Shown here piece by piece: positions 1 through 10,304 of a stretch of 64,000 nucleotides of DNA. The notes beneath the pieces were generated by a model, which was not told where the DNA came from, ran no database searches, and saw only the letters and a program-made list of their open reading frames with translations. Every line of letters begins with the position of its first letter. Position 1 is the first letter of the stretch. The DNA is taken from the NCBI RefSeq assembly GCF_003696345.1, contig NZ_RFLX01000012.1:112775-176774 (forward strand). The letters run 5' to 3'. The position numbers and the translations under genes are program-made. The DNA comes from Teichococcus wenyumeiae. GTDB lineage: Bacteria; Pseudomonadota; Alphaproteobacteria; Acetobacterales; Acetobacteraceae.

Positions 1-2627
<2,627 letters not shown>

Positions 2628-2634
2628 ACGGGTG

Positions 2635-2664
2635 GGGCCGCTTTCCTACAAGGGAAAGCGGCCC
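2635..2664 (+). terminator. Hairpin downstream of carB
   Basis: A perfect 12-bp inverted repeat (arms 2635-2646 and 2653-2664, 6-nt loop) begins 8 bp after the carB stop. There is no clear U-tract (TAACCTCCTTAATG follows), so it is either a weak intrinsic terminator or a 3'-end stabilising hairpin. Confidence 0.6.
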
Positions 2665-2770
2665 TAACCTCCTTAATGATCCCCTACCCCACCGAGGGCA
2701 CCGGCACGGCGAGAAGCGCCACGCCCGGAGCAAACGGTGGGGCATCGCGTATGTGCAGGAAGGGCTAGCC

Positions 2771-3244
2771 GTGCAGAAGTTCCCGATGACCGCCGAAGGT
2801 CACGCCCGTCTCGAGGAAGAGCTGCGCCAGTTGAAGGCCGAGGAGCGCCCCGCGGTGATCCGCGCGATCGCCGAGGCGCGCGCCCATGGCGACCTGTCCG
2901 AGAACGCCGAATATCACGCGGCGCGCGAACGCCAGTCCTTCATCGAGGGCCGCATCGCCGAGCTGGAGACCATCGTCCCCGCCAGCGAGATCATCGATGT
3001 CTCCAAGTTCTCCGGGGACCAGGTGAAGTTCGGCGCCTATGTCACCATCGTCGACGACGAGACGGAGGAGGAGAAATCCTACCGCATCGTCGGCGCCTAT
3101 GAGGCCGACATGAAGAACGGCTCGGTCTCCATGTCCTCCCCGCTGGCCAAGGCCCTGCTGGGCAAGTCGGTGGGCGACACGGTCGAGGTGCCTGCCCCTG
3201 GCGGCGCCCGCGCCTACGAGATCACGGCCGTCCGGTTCCGCTGA
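2771..3244 (+). CDS. greA: Transcription elongation factor GreA
   Basis: Rescues backtracked RNA polymerase by stimulating cleavage of the nascent transcript through the secondary channel. The GTG at 2771 is chosen because it gives the usual GreA N-terminus ([18 protein letters not shown]) and a 157-residue protein. An AGGAAGGG ribosome site at 2757-2764 lies 6 nt upstream. The N-terminal coiled coil spans about residues 1-75 and contains [16 protein letters not shown], with the acidic tip region. The C-terminal FKBP-like domain follows. The stop is separated by one base from the next gene, which suggests co-transcription. Confidence 0.97.
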   Translation: MQKFPMTAEGHARLEEELRQLKAEERPAVIRAIAEARAHGDLSENAEYHAARERQSFIEGRIAELETIVPASEIIDVSKFSGDQVKFGAYVTIVDDETEEEKSYRIVGAYEADMKNGSVSMSSPLAKALLGKSVGDTVEVPAPGGARAYEITAVRFR

Positions 3245-3245
3245 G

Positions 3246-4481
3246 ATGAGCCGGCCTGTGGTGGAACAGTTCAGCCTGCCCACCATCGGGCTGGCTGAGA
3301 TCCGCGCCGCCGCCGCCCGCATCCAGGGCGCGGTGATCCGCACGCCCACCCTGCCCTCCCATGCGGTGGGGCGGGCGGTGGGCGCCGAGGTCTGGCTGAA
3401 GCTGGACAACCTGCAGGCCACCGGCGCCTTCAAGGAACGCGGCGCCGCCAACCGGCTGGCGCTGCTGACGGCGCGGGAACGCGCGGCGGGCGTCATCGCC
3501 ATGTCCGCCGGCAACCATGCCCAGGCGGTGGCGCGCCATGCCTCGCTGCTGGGCATCGCCGCCACCATCGTGATGCCGAAATTCACCCCCTCCACCAAGG
3601 TGGTGCGCACCGAGAGCTGGGGCGCGCGCGTGGTGCTGCATGGCGAGACGCTGGCCGAGGCCGCCGCCCATGCGCATGACCTGGCGCTGCGGGACGGCCT
3701 GACCTTTATCCACCCCTATGACGACGCGGGCGTCATCGCCGGCCAGGGCACCATGGCCCTGGAGATGGTGGAGGACGCGCCGGAACTCGACACCCTGGTC
3801 TTTCCCGTGGGCGGCGGCGGGTTGCTGGCCGGCTGCGCCGCCGCCATGGCGGAGCTGAACCCGCGCCTGAAGGTCTATGGCGTCGAGGTCGAGGGCTATC
3901 CCGCCATGGCGCAGCGCCTGGCCGGGCAGCCAGTGGCCGTGGGCGGCCCCACCATCGCCGAGGGCATCGCCGTGCGGGACGTGGGCGAGGCGCCCTATGC
4001 CCTGCTGAAGCGCCTGGGCATCGAGGTGCTGGTGGTGCCGGAGCGCGCGGTGGAACAGGCCGTGGCCCTGCTGGCCGAGGGCGCCAAGGTGGTCGCGGAA
4101 GGTGCCGGCGCCGCCGGCGTCGCGGCGTTACTGACGCATCCGGGGCGCTTCGCCGGCCGGCGTGTCGGCACCACGGTCTGCGGCGGCAATATCGATGCCC
4201 GCGCACTGTCCAACGTGCTGCTGCGGCAGTTGCTGCGGGATGGCCGCATCCTGCGGCTGCATTTCGACATTCCGGACCGGCCCGGCGTGCTCTCCGATAT
4301 CTCGAAGCGCATCGCCGATGCCGGCGGCAATGTCATCGAGGTGAAGCACCAGCAGCTCTTCGGCGCCCCGACCGTGCAGTCCACGGAGCTGGAGCTGATG
4401 ATCGAGGTGCGCGACTCGGCCCAGGGCAATGCCATCATCGCAGCGCTGGAAGCCGGGCAATACGTGGTGCGGCGGGTCTGA
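3246..4481 (+). CDS. Threonine ammonia-lyase with C-terminal ACT domain
   Basis: PLP-dependent deamination of threonine (or serine) to 2-oxobutyrate, the entry step to isoleucine. The protein has 411 residues. The PLP lysine is K63 in TGAFKERGAAN; the glycine phosphate-binding loop is PVGGGGLLAGC. A single ACT domain occupies about residues 335-411 (FDIPDRPGVLSDISKRIADA), giving the short TdcB/IlvA2-like architecture rather than the 514-residue E. coli IlvA with a double regulatory domain. ilvA is a possible symbol, but biosynthetic versus catabolic role cannot be decided from sequence. It starts 2 bp after greA, and an Lrp-type regulator is convergent immediately downstream. Confidence 0.93.
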   Translation: MSRPVVEQFSLPTIGLAEIRAAAARIQGAVIRTPTLPSHAVGRAVGAEVWLKLDNLQATGAFKERGAANRLALLTARERAAGVIAMSAGNHAQAVARHASLLGIAATIVMPKFTPSTKVVRTESWGARVVLHGETLAEAAAHAHDLALRDGLTFIHPYDDAGVIAGQGTMALEMVEDAPELDTLVFPVGGGGLLAGCAAAMAELNPRLKVYGVEVEGYPAMAQRLAGQPVAVGGPTIAEGIAVRDVGEAPYALLKRLGIEVLVVPERAVEQAVALLAEGAKVVAEGAGAAGVAALLTHPGRFAGRRVGTTVCGGNIDARALSNVLLRQLLRDGRILRLHFDIPDRPGVLSDISKRIADAGGNVIEVKHQQLFGAPTVQSTELELMIEVRDSAQGNAIIAALEAGQYVVRRV

Positions 4482-4502
4482 GGACCCGCCCCGCCGGGCT
4501 GC

Positions 4503-4976
4503 CTAGAGCGGCACGCCCGGCATCTGCTTCGCGGTGTGGATGGTCTGCAGCGTCTGCACGCGGTTGACGGTGCTGTGCCCGGTCAGGCGCTGAGTCAGGG
4601 CGTTCTCATGCGCGGTGTCGCGCGCCACGAGTCGCAGCAGGAAGTCGCCGCCGCCACGGATCATGTGGCACTCCCGCACTTCCGGCCAGGTCTTCACCTC
4701 ATCCTGGAAGGCATCCAGCAGCGCCTGCTTCTGGCTCTCCAGCCCCACCAGCGCGAAGAAGGTGATCTGCCAGCCCAGTGCAACCGGATCGACTTCCGCG
4801 TGGTAGCCGCGGATGATGCCCGCTTCCTCCAGCCGGCGGACCCGCCGCAGGCAGGGCGGCGCCGATAATTCCACCCGCCGCGCCAGCTCCACATTGGTCA
4901 TGCGGCCGTCCGATTGCAGCTCGGCCAGAATCTGGCGGTCGACCGCGTCAAGGTTATCTATGGATTCGGGCATCAA
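4503..4976 (-). CDS. Lrp/AsnC family transcriptional regulator
   Basis: A 157-residue feast/famine regulator. The N-terminal winged HTH covers about residues 8-65 (VDRQILAELQSDGRMTNVEL, then LARRVELSAPPCLRRVRRLE). A C-terminal RAM/ligand-binding domain follows (VRECHMIRGGGDFLLRLVA). Such proteins usually form octamers and respond to amino acids. It converges with the threonine deaminase gene and is divergent from trxB across 137 bp, so it could act on either neighbour, on itself, or elsewhere. The true regulon cannot be read from the sequence. Confidence 0.93.
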   Translation of the reverse strand: MMPESIDNLDAVDRQILAELQSDGRMTNVELARRVELSAPPCLRRVRRLEEAGIIRGYHAEVDPVALGWQITFFALVGLESQKQALLDAFQDEVKTWPEVRECHMIRGGGDFLLRLVARDTAHENALTQRLTGHSTVNRVQTLQTIHTAKQMPGVPL

Positions 4977-5113
4977 TTATACCGTTGGTTGCTCACGCGG
5001 CTCATGCAGCGCAATATCCTTGCATAGCCTCCCGTATTCAAGGCATCCGGGTTGCGGTGGAAGCCGATCTTGCCGATATCTTCCGTCTCGCGTGAGTTAT
5101 CAGGACCAAGACC

Positions 5114-6088
5114 TTGCCCGAACTGCATCATACCCGCCTTCTGATCATGGGCGCCGGCCCGGCCGGGTATACGGCGGCCATCTATGCCGCGCGTGCCGGG
5201 CTGCAACCCATGATTGTAGCCGGCATGCAGCCGGGTGGGCAGCTGACCATCACCACGGAGGTCGAGAACTTCCCCGGTTTCGCCGCGCCGATCCAGGGCC
5301 CCTGGCTGATGGAGCAGATGCGCGAGCAGGCCGAGCATGTCGGCACCCGCATCCAGTACGACCTCATCACCTCGGTCGATCTCTCCCGCCGGCCCTTCCG
5401 CGCCGTGGGCGACTCGGGTGACATCTACGAGGCCGAGGCGCTGGTGATCGCCACCGGCGCCCAGGCCCGCTGGCTCGGCATCCCGGGCGAGAAGGAGCTG
5501 TCGGGCTTCGGCGTCTCCGCCTGCGCCACCTGCGACGGCTTCTTCTACCGCGGCAAGGATGTGGCGGTGATCGGCGGTGGCAATTCGGCGGTGGAGGAGG
5601 CGCTCTACCTCGCCAACCTGGCCAAGAGCGTCACCCTGATCCACCGGCGCGACACGCTGCGCGCCGAGCGCATCCTGCAGAAGCGCCTGCTGGCCAAGGA
5701 GAATGTGACCGTGCGCTGGAACACCGTGACCGAGGAGGTGCTGGCGGAGACCACCGGCCGCGCCCCGGTGGCACGCGGGCTGGCGCTGCGGGACGTGAAC
5801 ACCGGCGAGCGGTCGGAACTGGCGGTGGAAGGCGTCTTCGTCGCCATCGGCCATTCCCCGGCCACGGGCCTGTTCAAGGGGCAGTTGGATATGGATGCGG
5901 AGGGCTATCTGGTGACCGAGCCTGATTCGACGCGCACGAGCGTGGAGGGCGTCTTCGCCGCCGGCGACGTGCAGGACCGGGTGTTCCGGCAGGCCGTGAC
6001 GGCCGCCGGCACCGGCTGCATGGCCGCGCTGGAAGCCGAGAAGTTCCTCGCCCTCAGCGAGGACCAGTCGCAAGCCGAAGCCGCCTGA
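5114..6088 (+). CDS. trxB: Thioredoxin-disulfide reductase
   Basis: NADPH- and FAD-dependent reduction of thioredoxin in the cytoplasm; 324 residues, normal for the low-molecular-weight class. The FAD Rossmann motif is GAGPAGYTAAIYAARAG near the N-terminus. The redox motif is CATCDG inside the NADPH domain, whose nucleotide motif is GGGNSAVEEAL; the C-terminal FAD motif is VFAAGDVQD. The TTG at 5114 is preferred because the first ATG (5147) would start inside the FAD motif. The gene is divergent from the Lrp gene and 6 bp upstream of a LysR gene in the same direction. Confidence 0.96.
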   Translation: MPELHHTRLLIMGAGPAGYTAAIYAARAGLQPMIVAGMQPGGQLTITTEVENFPGFAAPIQGPWLMEQMREQAEHVGTRIQYDLITSVDLSRRPFRAVGDSGDIYEAEALVIATGAQARWLGIPGEKELSGFGVSACATCDGFFYRGKDVAVIGGGNSAVEEALYLANLAKSVTLIHRRDTLRAERILQKRLLAKENVTVRWNTVTEEVLAETTGRAPVARGLALRDVNTGERSELAVEGVFVAIGHSPATGLFKGQLDMDAEGYLVTEPDSTRTSVEGVFAAGDVQDRVFRQAVTAAGTGCMAALEAEKFLALSEDQSQAEAA

Positions 6089-6094
6089 GCCGCC

Positions 6095-6991
6095 ATGCCG
6101 CTGGATTGGGACAAGCTCCGCGTCTTTCACGCCGTCGCCGAGGCCGGCAGCTTCACCCATGCGGGTGAATCGCTGAACCTCAGCCAGTCCGCCGTCTCGC
6201 GCCAGATCCAGGCGCTGGAAGAGGCACTGCAGGTACCCCTCTTCCACCGCCATGCGCGCGGCCTGATCCTGACCGAGCAGGGCGAGAGCCTGAACCGCAC
6301 GGTGCGGGAAGTCTTCGCCAAGCTGGCCATGACCGAGGCGCTGCTGACCGAGAGCCGCGAGCGCGCGGCCGGCCGGCTGAAGGTGACCACCACCACCGGC
6401 TTCGGCGCCACCTGGCTGGCGCCGCGGCTGAAGAAGTTCATGACACAGCACCCGGATGTGACGGTGACGCTGCTGCTGGACGATTCGGACCTCGACCTTG
6501 CGATGCGGGAGGCCGACGTGGCCATTCGCATGCATCCGCCGAAGCAGCCGGACCTGATCCAGCGCCACATCGCCACCTTCGGCTACAAGATCGTCGGTTC
6601 CGCCGACTACCTGAAGGGCGCCGGCATGCCGCAGCGGCCGGAGGACCTCGATAACCACCGCCTGATCGTCTACGGCGACTACCGGCCGCCGGTGGAGAGC
6701 ATCAACTGGCTGATCGAGGCCGGGCGCCGCGCCGGCAGCCCCCGCCGCGCGGCGGTGGAGGTGAACAGCCTGCCCGCCATCCTTTACGCGGTGCGGGCCG
6801 GGCTCGGGCTGGCAGCGATGCCGGACTACATGAACGACGATCTGAACGAACTGACGACCGTGCTGCCGGATCTGAAGTCGCCCCGGATCGACGCCTATTT
6901 CGTGTATCCGGAGGAAATGCGGCACTCGAAGCGTGTTGGCGTCTTCCGTGACTTCCTGGTCTCGGAGCTGGCGGCGCTGAACGCTTCCTGA
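6095..6991 (+). CDS. LysR family transcriptional regulator
   Basis: A 298-residue LTTR. The N-terminal winged HTH covers residues 3-62 (FHAVAEAGSFTHAGESLNLS, then QSAVSRQIQALEEAL). The periplasmic-binding-protein-like effector domain runs from about residue 90 to the end and contains the usual FGATWLAPRLKKF and MREADVAIRMHPP segments. The start is 6 bp after trxB, so the two are probably co-transcribed. LTTRs usually control a divergent gene, but here the upstream neighbour is co-directional, so the target is unknown. Confidence 0.95.
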   Translation: MPLDWDKLRVFHAVAEAGSFTHAGESLNLSQSAVSRQIQALEEALQVPLFHRHARGLILTEQGESLNRTVREVFAKLAMTEALLTESRERAAGRLKVTTTTGFGATWLAPRLKKFMTQHPDVTVTLLLDDSDLDLAMREADVAIRMHPPKQPDLIQRHIATFGYKIVGSADYLKGAGMPQRPEDLDNHRLIVYGDYRPPVESINWLIEAGRRAGSPRRAAVEVNSLPAILYAVRAGLGLAAMPDYMNDDLNELTTVLPDLKSPRIDAYFVYPEEMRHSKRVGVFRDFLVSELAALNAS

Positions 6992-7043
6992 ACCTGGCAT
7001 GCGAAAGTTGCATGGCCGATACGGCCAAAGGCAATAAGCGCAT

Positions 7044-7058
7044 AGCCAAGACTTGGCT
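7044..7058. promoter_or_regulatory. Perfect 7-bp palindrome
   Basis: AGCCAAG-A-CTTGGCT is a perfect inverted repeat immediately upstream of the structured RNA at 7071-7175. It could be an operator for the LysR protein encoded just upstream, or an extra 5' hairpin of the RNA. A second small inverted repeat (GGCCG-ATA-CGGCC) lies at 7014-7026. Confidence 0.4.
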
Positions 7059-7070
7059 TATCATGGGCGC

Positions 7071-7175
7071 ATCCGGCACTTGTCCGGAAAGGGTTGTGAA
7101 ACCCTTCGTCTCCCAGACGTGAAGCCTCCCTGTATGACTGGCCTGGAAAACACTGTTTTCCGGGCCTTCTTTTTG
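7071..7175 (+). ncRNA. Putative structured small RNA with intrinsic terminator
   Basis: Three hairpins abut with no unpaired bases between them: 7072-7088 (TCCGG/CCGGA, loop CACTTGT), 7089-7106 (AAGGGTT/AACCCTT, GTGA tetraloop) and 7107-7119 (CGTCT/AGACG, CCC loop). A 20-nt single-stranded segment containing CCTCCCTG follows, then a 12-bp terminator hairpin with a T-rich tail. No reading frame explains it. A TATCAT hexamer at 7059-7064 would place a start at about 7071, but no good -35 is visible. The family is not recognised. Exposed C-rich segments recall alphaproteobacterial sRNAs that pair with ribosome-binding sites (inference). Confidence 0.5.
7140..7175 (+). terminator. Rho-independent terminator
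   Basis: Stem GGCCTGGAAAAC/GTTTTCCGGGCC (7140-7151 and 7155-7166, one T-G wobble) with an ACT loop, then TTCTTTTT. This is the best intrinsic terminator in the window. It ends the putative small RNA and may also end the trxB-LysR transcript. Confidence 0.85.
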
Positions 7176-7202
7176 CGTGGGTTCCGCTGTTGCAATGCGG
7201 TC

Positions 7203-7226
7203 ACAGCGTGAAGGAAGACACGCTGT
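7203..7226. repeat. 8-bp perfect inverted repeat upstream of NepR promoter
   Basis: ACAGCGTG and CACGCTGT flank an 8-nt AAGGAAGA loop and end 3 bp before the EcfG-type -35 element. It may be an operator or a hairpin; no U-tract follows. Confidence 0.45.
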
Positions 7227-7229
7227 AAC

Positions 7230-7254
7230 GGAACTCTCACGACCTTCCTGTGTT
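7230..7254 (+). promoter_or_regulatory. EcfG-type (general stress sigma factor) promoter
   Basis: A perfect GGAAC -35 element (7230-7234) is followed after 16 nt by TGTT (7251-7254). The alphaproteobacterial EcfG consensus is GGAAC-N16/17-CGTT, so only one -10 base differs. It lies immediately upstream of the NepR-like gene, matching the known autoregulation of nepR by EcfG. Confidence 0.65.
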
Positions 7255-7298
7255 GAGTGGAAGGCAACGGCGAAGGAGCGCCACGGCGCGGTGGCGGC

Positions 7299-7484
7299 AT
7301 GCAGGTTCAGGGCAGGAAAGATCACAAGGGCATGAAGCGGTACGGTCAGATGGTCTCAGTAGAACAGCGAGCCTTGGATCAGTGGACTCAGCGTGTCCTG
7401 AAAGATCAGTACGACCAGACGCTGGAGGAGCCCCTTCCGGAAGATCTGCTGGCTTTGGTGCGCCAGTTCCCGGAGCAGCATTAG
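7299..7484 (+). CDS. NepR-like anti-sigma factor
   Basis: A small acidic-helical protein whose C-terminal 35 residues (VLKDQYDQTLEEPLPEDLLA, then LVRQF) match the NepR pattern: LR-x-x-YDxxxxEPxPxxxLxLL. In the alphaproteobacterial general stress response NepR holds EcfG until phosphorylated PhyR removes it. The start is uncertain: ATG 7299 gives 61 residues and ATG 7332 gives 50. The open frame reaches GTG 7257, but that lies at the predicted transcription start of the EcfG-type promoter at 7230-7254. No phyR or ecfG gene lies next to it, which is unusual. The only candidate sensor in the window is the HWE kinase at 36901. Confidence 0.75.
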   Translation: MQVQGRKDHKGMKRYGQMVSVEQRALDQWTQRVLKDQYDQTLEEPLPEDLLALVRQFPEQH

Positions 7485-7502
7485 GCAGCACTAGCAAGTA
7501 TT

Positions 7503-7533
7503 CCGGGGCATGGCTGATGCAGCCCTGCCCCGG
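7503..7533. terminator. Strong hairpin between convergent genes
   Basis: CCGGGGCA/TGCCCCGG stem with a nested GGCT/AGCC stem lies between the NepR-like gene and the convergent DUF2188 gene. It has no U-run on either side, so it is at best a weak bidirectional terminator. Confidence 0.5.
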
Positions 7534-7546
7534 ATGCAGTTCGATA

Positions 7547-7786
7547 TTAATCTACAACTGAAGTCTCAGGGCGATCATCGCCCCGCGCCGTCTCGACGCG
7601 CCACTTACCCTCACTGTCCTGGTACTCGATCACCTCGGTCTCATCCGCCTGCTGCTGCTTGGCGGCAGCCGAGCGCGCGGCGGCGGCGGCGGCATCATGG
7701 GTCGGGTAGGATTCTGAGAAGGCGTCGCCGACCTTGTAGGCCCAGCCCCCATCGTGCTGCACAATATGATAGACAAGTTTCACCAT
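7547..7786 (-). CDS. DUF2188 domain-containing protein
   Basis: A 79-residue cytoplasmic protein. The start is fixed by a GGAGGA ribosome site 7 nt upstream of the ATG. Visible hallmarks are VYHIVQHDGGWAYKVGDAFS, a THDAAAAAARSAAAKQQQ helix, and a closing IEYQDSEGKWRVE strand segment, the usual DUF2188 layout (a beta-strand pair, then a helix rich in Ala, then a strand). The function of the family is not known; members are often small stress-associated proteins (inference). It converges on the NepR-like gene. Confidence 0.8.
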   Translation of the reverse strand: MVKLVYHIVQHDGGWAYKVGDAFSESYPTHDAAAAAARSAAAKQQQADETEVIEYQDSEGKWRVETARGDDRPETSVVD

Positions 7787-7897
7787 GGCTTGTTCCTCCA
7801 GCCTGTATGAAGGTGAACGAGCCGTGCCCGGCGGGGGTTGCTCCATGACGCCACGCATGGGCTTGGCAAGCTGGAGCATGCAGGGTACCGCCAAGCC

Positions 7898-8224
7898 ATG
7901 GATACCTATGTCCCCGCGCTGATGCTGCTCTCCGGCGCCTCCTTCCTCAATTCCCGCTCCAACGTGCCGGAGCTGCGCCCGGCTTCGGAGGCCGCGGATA
8001 CCGCCTGGAAGCTGCTGGCGCAGTTCAGCTTCCTGTTCTGGCTCGGATTGCTGATCTGGGGCGCCGTGATGCGGCCCTGGTTTGAGCCGGTGCTGGGCTT
8101 CGCCACCTCGCTGCTGTTCAACCTGGTGCTGGCGGTGCGGGGGCCGCGCCCGACCTGGCCGGGTCTGTCGATGATCATGGCCGTGGCCGGTATCGCGCTG
8201 GGGGCTTATCGTCTCCTCGGTTGA
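7898..8224 (+). CDS. Small hypothetical membrane protein
   Basis: About 108 residues starting at ATG 7898 (MDTYVPALMLLSGASFLNSR). The open frame extends to a TTG at 7838, but that region lies over the promoter side of the divergent DUF2188 gene. Hydrophobic segments near residues 42-60 (LLAQFSFLFWLGLLIWGAVM), 67-82 and 91-106 suggest three membrane helices. No family is recognised. It ends 14 bp before the dehalogenase-like gene and runs in the same direction, so the two may form an operon. Confidence 0.6.
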   Translation: MDTYVPALMLLSGASFLNSRSNVPELRPASEAADTAWKLLAQFSFLFWLGLLIWGAVMRPWFEPVLGFATSLLFNLVLAVRGPRPTWPGLSMIMAVAGIALGAYRLLG

Positions 8225-8238
8225 AGGGGAGACGCCAT

Positions 8239-9135
8239 ATGCTGTTCGCGGATTTCGCGCTGGAGGAGCGGGTTGTTGAGGGGCAGGCATTGCGCCTGCG
8301 CCGGGGTGGCGACGGCCCGCCGCTGCTGCTGCTGCATGGCAATCCGCAGACGCATATGATGTGGCACCGCGTGGCGCCGGTGCTGGCGCGGCGTTTCACC
8401 GTGATCTGCCCGGACCTGCGCGGCTATGGCTTTTCCGGCAAGCCGGGGGTGACGCCGGACCACGCGCCCTATGCCAAGCGCGCCATGGCAGCGGATATGC
8501 TGGGGCTGATGCGGCAGCTCGGCTTCCCCCGCTTCGGCGTGGTCAGCCACGACCGGGGCGCTCGCGTGGCGCACCGGCTGGCGCTGGATGCGCCGGAGGC
8601 GGTGGAGCGGCTGGCGGTGATGGACATCGTGCCCACGCTGGAGCATTTCGAGCGCACCGACATGTCCTTCGCCATGGGCTACTACCACTGGTTCTTCCTG
8701 GCCCAGAAGCATGACCTGCCGGAGCGCATGATCCTGCGCGACGTGGAGGACTGGTTCGACCTGCAGACCAGCCGGGAGCCCAAGGACCAGGGCTTCTTCC
8801 ACCCGGATGCGCGGGCGGATTACCTCGCCGCGCTGCACGAGGCCGGCACGGTCCAGGCCATCTGCGAGGATTACCGCGCCGCCGCCACCATCGACCTGGA
8901 GCATGACCGCGCCAGCCGCGCGGCGGGGGAGAAGATCCGCTGCCCGCTGCTGGCACTCTGGGGCGCCAAGGGCAAGATCGGTACCTGGTATGAGCCGCTG
9001 GAGATCTGGCGCAGCTATGCCGCCGGCCCGGTCAGCGGGCAGGCGGTTCCCAGCGGGCATTATCTGGCGGAAGAGGCACCGGAGGCCGTGCTGGCCCTGC
9101 TGGAGCCTTTCCTGGATGCGCCGGCGGGGGGCTGA
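8239..9135 (+). CDS. Alpha/beta hydrolase, fluoroacetate dehalogenase-like
   Basis: 298 residues from ATG 8239, with AAGGGGAG 6 nt upstream. The fold motifs and active site match haloacetate dehalogenases. LLHGNPQTHMMWHRVAP holds the oxyanion region. SHDRGARVAHRLAL has the nucleophilic Asp followed by the two Arg that bind the carboxylate. YYHWFFLAQ has the His-Trp halide-binding pair, and SGHYLAEEAPE has the catalytic His. Known enzymes hydrolyse the C-F or C-Cl bond of haloacetate to give glycolate. Related epoxide hydrolases lack the Arg pair and the HW, so dehalogenase is the favoured call; the substrate is inference. Confidence 0.8.
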   Translation: MLFADFALEERVVEGQALRLRRGGDGPPLLLLHGNPQTHMMWHRVAPVLARRFTVICPDLRGYGFSGKPGVTPDHAPYAKRAMAADMLGLMRQLGFPRFGVVSHDRGARVAHRLALDAPEAVERLAVMDIVPTLEHFERTDMSFAMGYYHWFFLAQKHDLPERMILRDVEDWFDLQTSREPKDQGFFHPDARADYLAALHEAGTVQAICEDYRAAATIDLEHDRASRAAGEKIRCPLLALWGAKGKIGTWYEPLEIWRSYAAGPVSGQAVPSGHYLAEEAPEAVLALLEPFLDAPAGG

Positions 9136-9152
9136 GCCCCCCACCTTCGCCA

Positions 9153-9740
9153 TCAGGCGGCGCGGCGGTCGCCGTGGTTGCCCTCGCCCACTTCCTCGAC
9201 GATCTTCGCCACGAAGGCGTCGAGGTCCTTGGGCGAGCGGCTGGTCACGATGCCCTTGTCGGTCACCACTTCCTTGTCCACCCAGGTTGCGCCGGCATTC
9301 TTCATGTCGGTCTTGATGGAAGCGAAGGAGGTCAGCGTCCGTCCCTTGGCGAGGCCGGATTCGGCCAGCAGCCAGGGGCCGTGGCAGATGGCGGCCACCA
9401 CCTTGCCCTTGGCGGCAAAGTCCTGCACCAGCTGCACCGCCTGCGGCTCGATGCGCAGCTTGTCCGGGTTTATCTGGCCGCCCGGCAGCACGATGGCGTC
9501 GTAATCCTCCGCCCGCACCTCGGCCAGCTTGCGGTCCACCTTGACCTTCTGGCCCCAGCCGGGCTTCGCGGCCTCGCCGTCCCAGGCGGTGATCTGGCCG
9601 GGCTCCATGGTCTTCTCCGGCGCCGCGACCTCGACGGTCGCGCCCTTGGCGCGGAGCTGCTCCACCGGCACCAGCAGTTCGGATTGCTCGAAGCCGTCGG
9701 TGGCGAGCACCAGGATACGGGCCTGTCGGATATCCGTCAT
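9153..9740 (-). CDS. PfpI/DJ-1 family type 1 glutamine amidotransferase-like protein
   Basis: 195 residues. The Cys-nucleophile elbow is AAICHGPWLLAESGLAKG, preceded by DYDAIVLPGGQINPDKLR and the N-terminal ILVLATDGFEQSELLVP strand. This is the PfpI/YhbO/protease I subgroup, whose members act as deglycases or glyoxalases or stress chaperones; the precise reaction is debated. The AAAGGAGAG ribosome site upstream of the ATG is strong. It is followed on the same strand, after 63 bp of separation, by no partner; the DinB gene lies upstream on the same strand. Confidence 0.88.
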   Translation of the reverse strand: MTDIRQARILVLATDGFEQSELLVPVEQLRAKGATVEVAAPEKTMEPGQITAWDGEAAKPGWGQKVKVDRKLAEVRAEDYDAIVLPGGQINPDKLRIEPQAVQLVQDFAAKGKVVAAICHGPWLLAESGLAKGRTLTSFASIKTDMKNAGATWVDKEVVTDKGIVTSRSPKDLDAFVAKIVEEVGEGNHGDRRAA

Positions 9741-9803
9741 GTTGCTCTCCTTTGTTGTGGCGTCAGGGAGAGAAACAGCCGGGCCGCGACAAGGTTTTGC
9801 AGA

Positions 9804-10304
9804 TCAGGGCAGCACGAAAGGCAGGTCTGTGACGCCGGGGTCCTTGCCGGCCCGGGTCAGCAGCGCATGCGCCTGGCCACGGTGGTGGTTCTGGTGCAGG
9901 AAGAGATGCGTGACCGCCAGCGCCATGGGGCGCTCCAGATCCCGCGCCGCCGATTGGCTGTACCAGCGCAGGGTGCCGGCCAGGGTGGCTTCCTCCACCG
10001 CCCCGGCCCAGGCGGCGACGCGGGCATCGGTGGCGGTACGGGCTTCCCGCAGCGCCTCGAAATCCGCGATCATCTCCGGGCTTTCGGCCAGCCCCACTTG
10101 CGGCGGCGGGCCGCCATCGAAGCGCGCCATCCAGGCCATGTCGGCCCAGACCAAATGGCAGAGCGTGCGGTGCAGTGAGCCGAAGAAGGCCCCCTCCTCA
10201 CGCCGCCGCACCGCATCCGGCAGCCGGGCGGCGGCGGCGTAGAAGCGGCTGTTCATCTCGGCATTGTAGGCCGCCATCATCTGGCACCAGGCCGGAGTGA
10301 TCAC
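9804..10304 (-). CDS. DinB family protein
   Basis: 166 residues predicted as a four-helix bundle of the DinB/YfiT superfamily. The three metal-ligand histidines are placed as in the family: HRTLCHLVWADMAW (first His region) and THLFLHQNHHRGQAHALL (the C-terminal HxxxH pair). Members are often metal-dependent thiol S-transferases, with mycothiol or bacillithiol in other phyla; the role in proteobacteria is unclear. Its ATG overlaps the stop of the upstream acetyltransferase gene by 4 bp, so the two are translationally coupled. Confidence 0.82.
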   Translation of the reverse strand: MITPAWCQMMAAYNAEMNSRFYAAAARLPDAVRRREEGAFFGSLHRTLCHLVWADMAWMARFDGGPPPQVGLAESPEMIADFEALREARTATDARVAAWAGAVEEATLAGTLRWYSQSAARDLERPMALAVTHLFLHQNHHRGQAHALLTRAGKDPGVTDLPFVLP

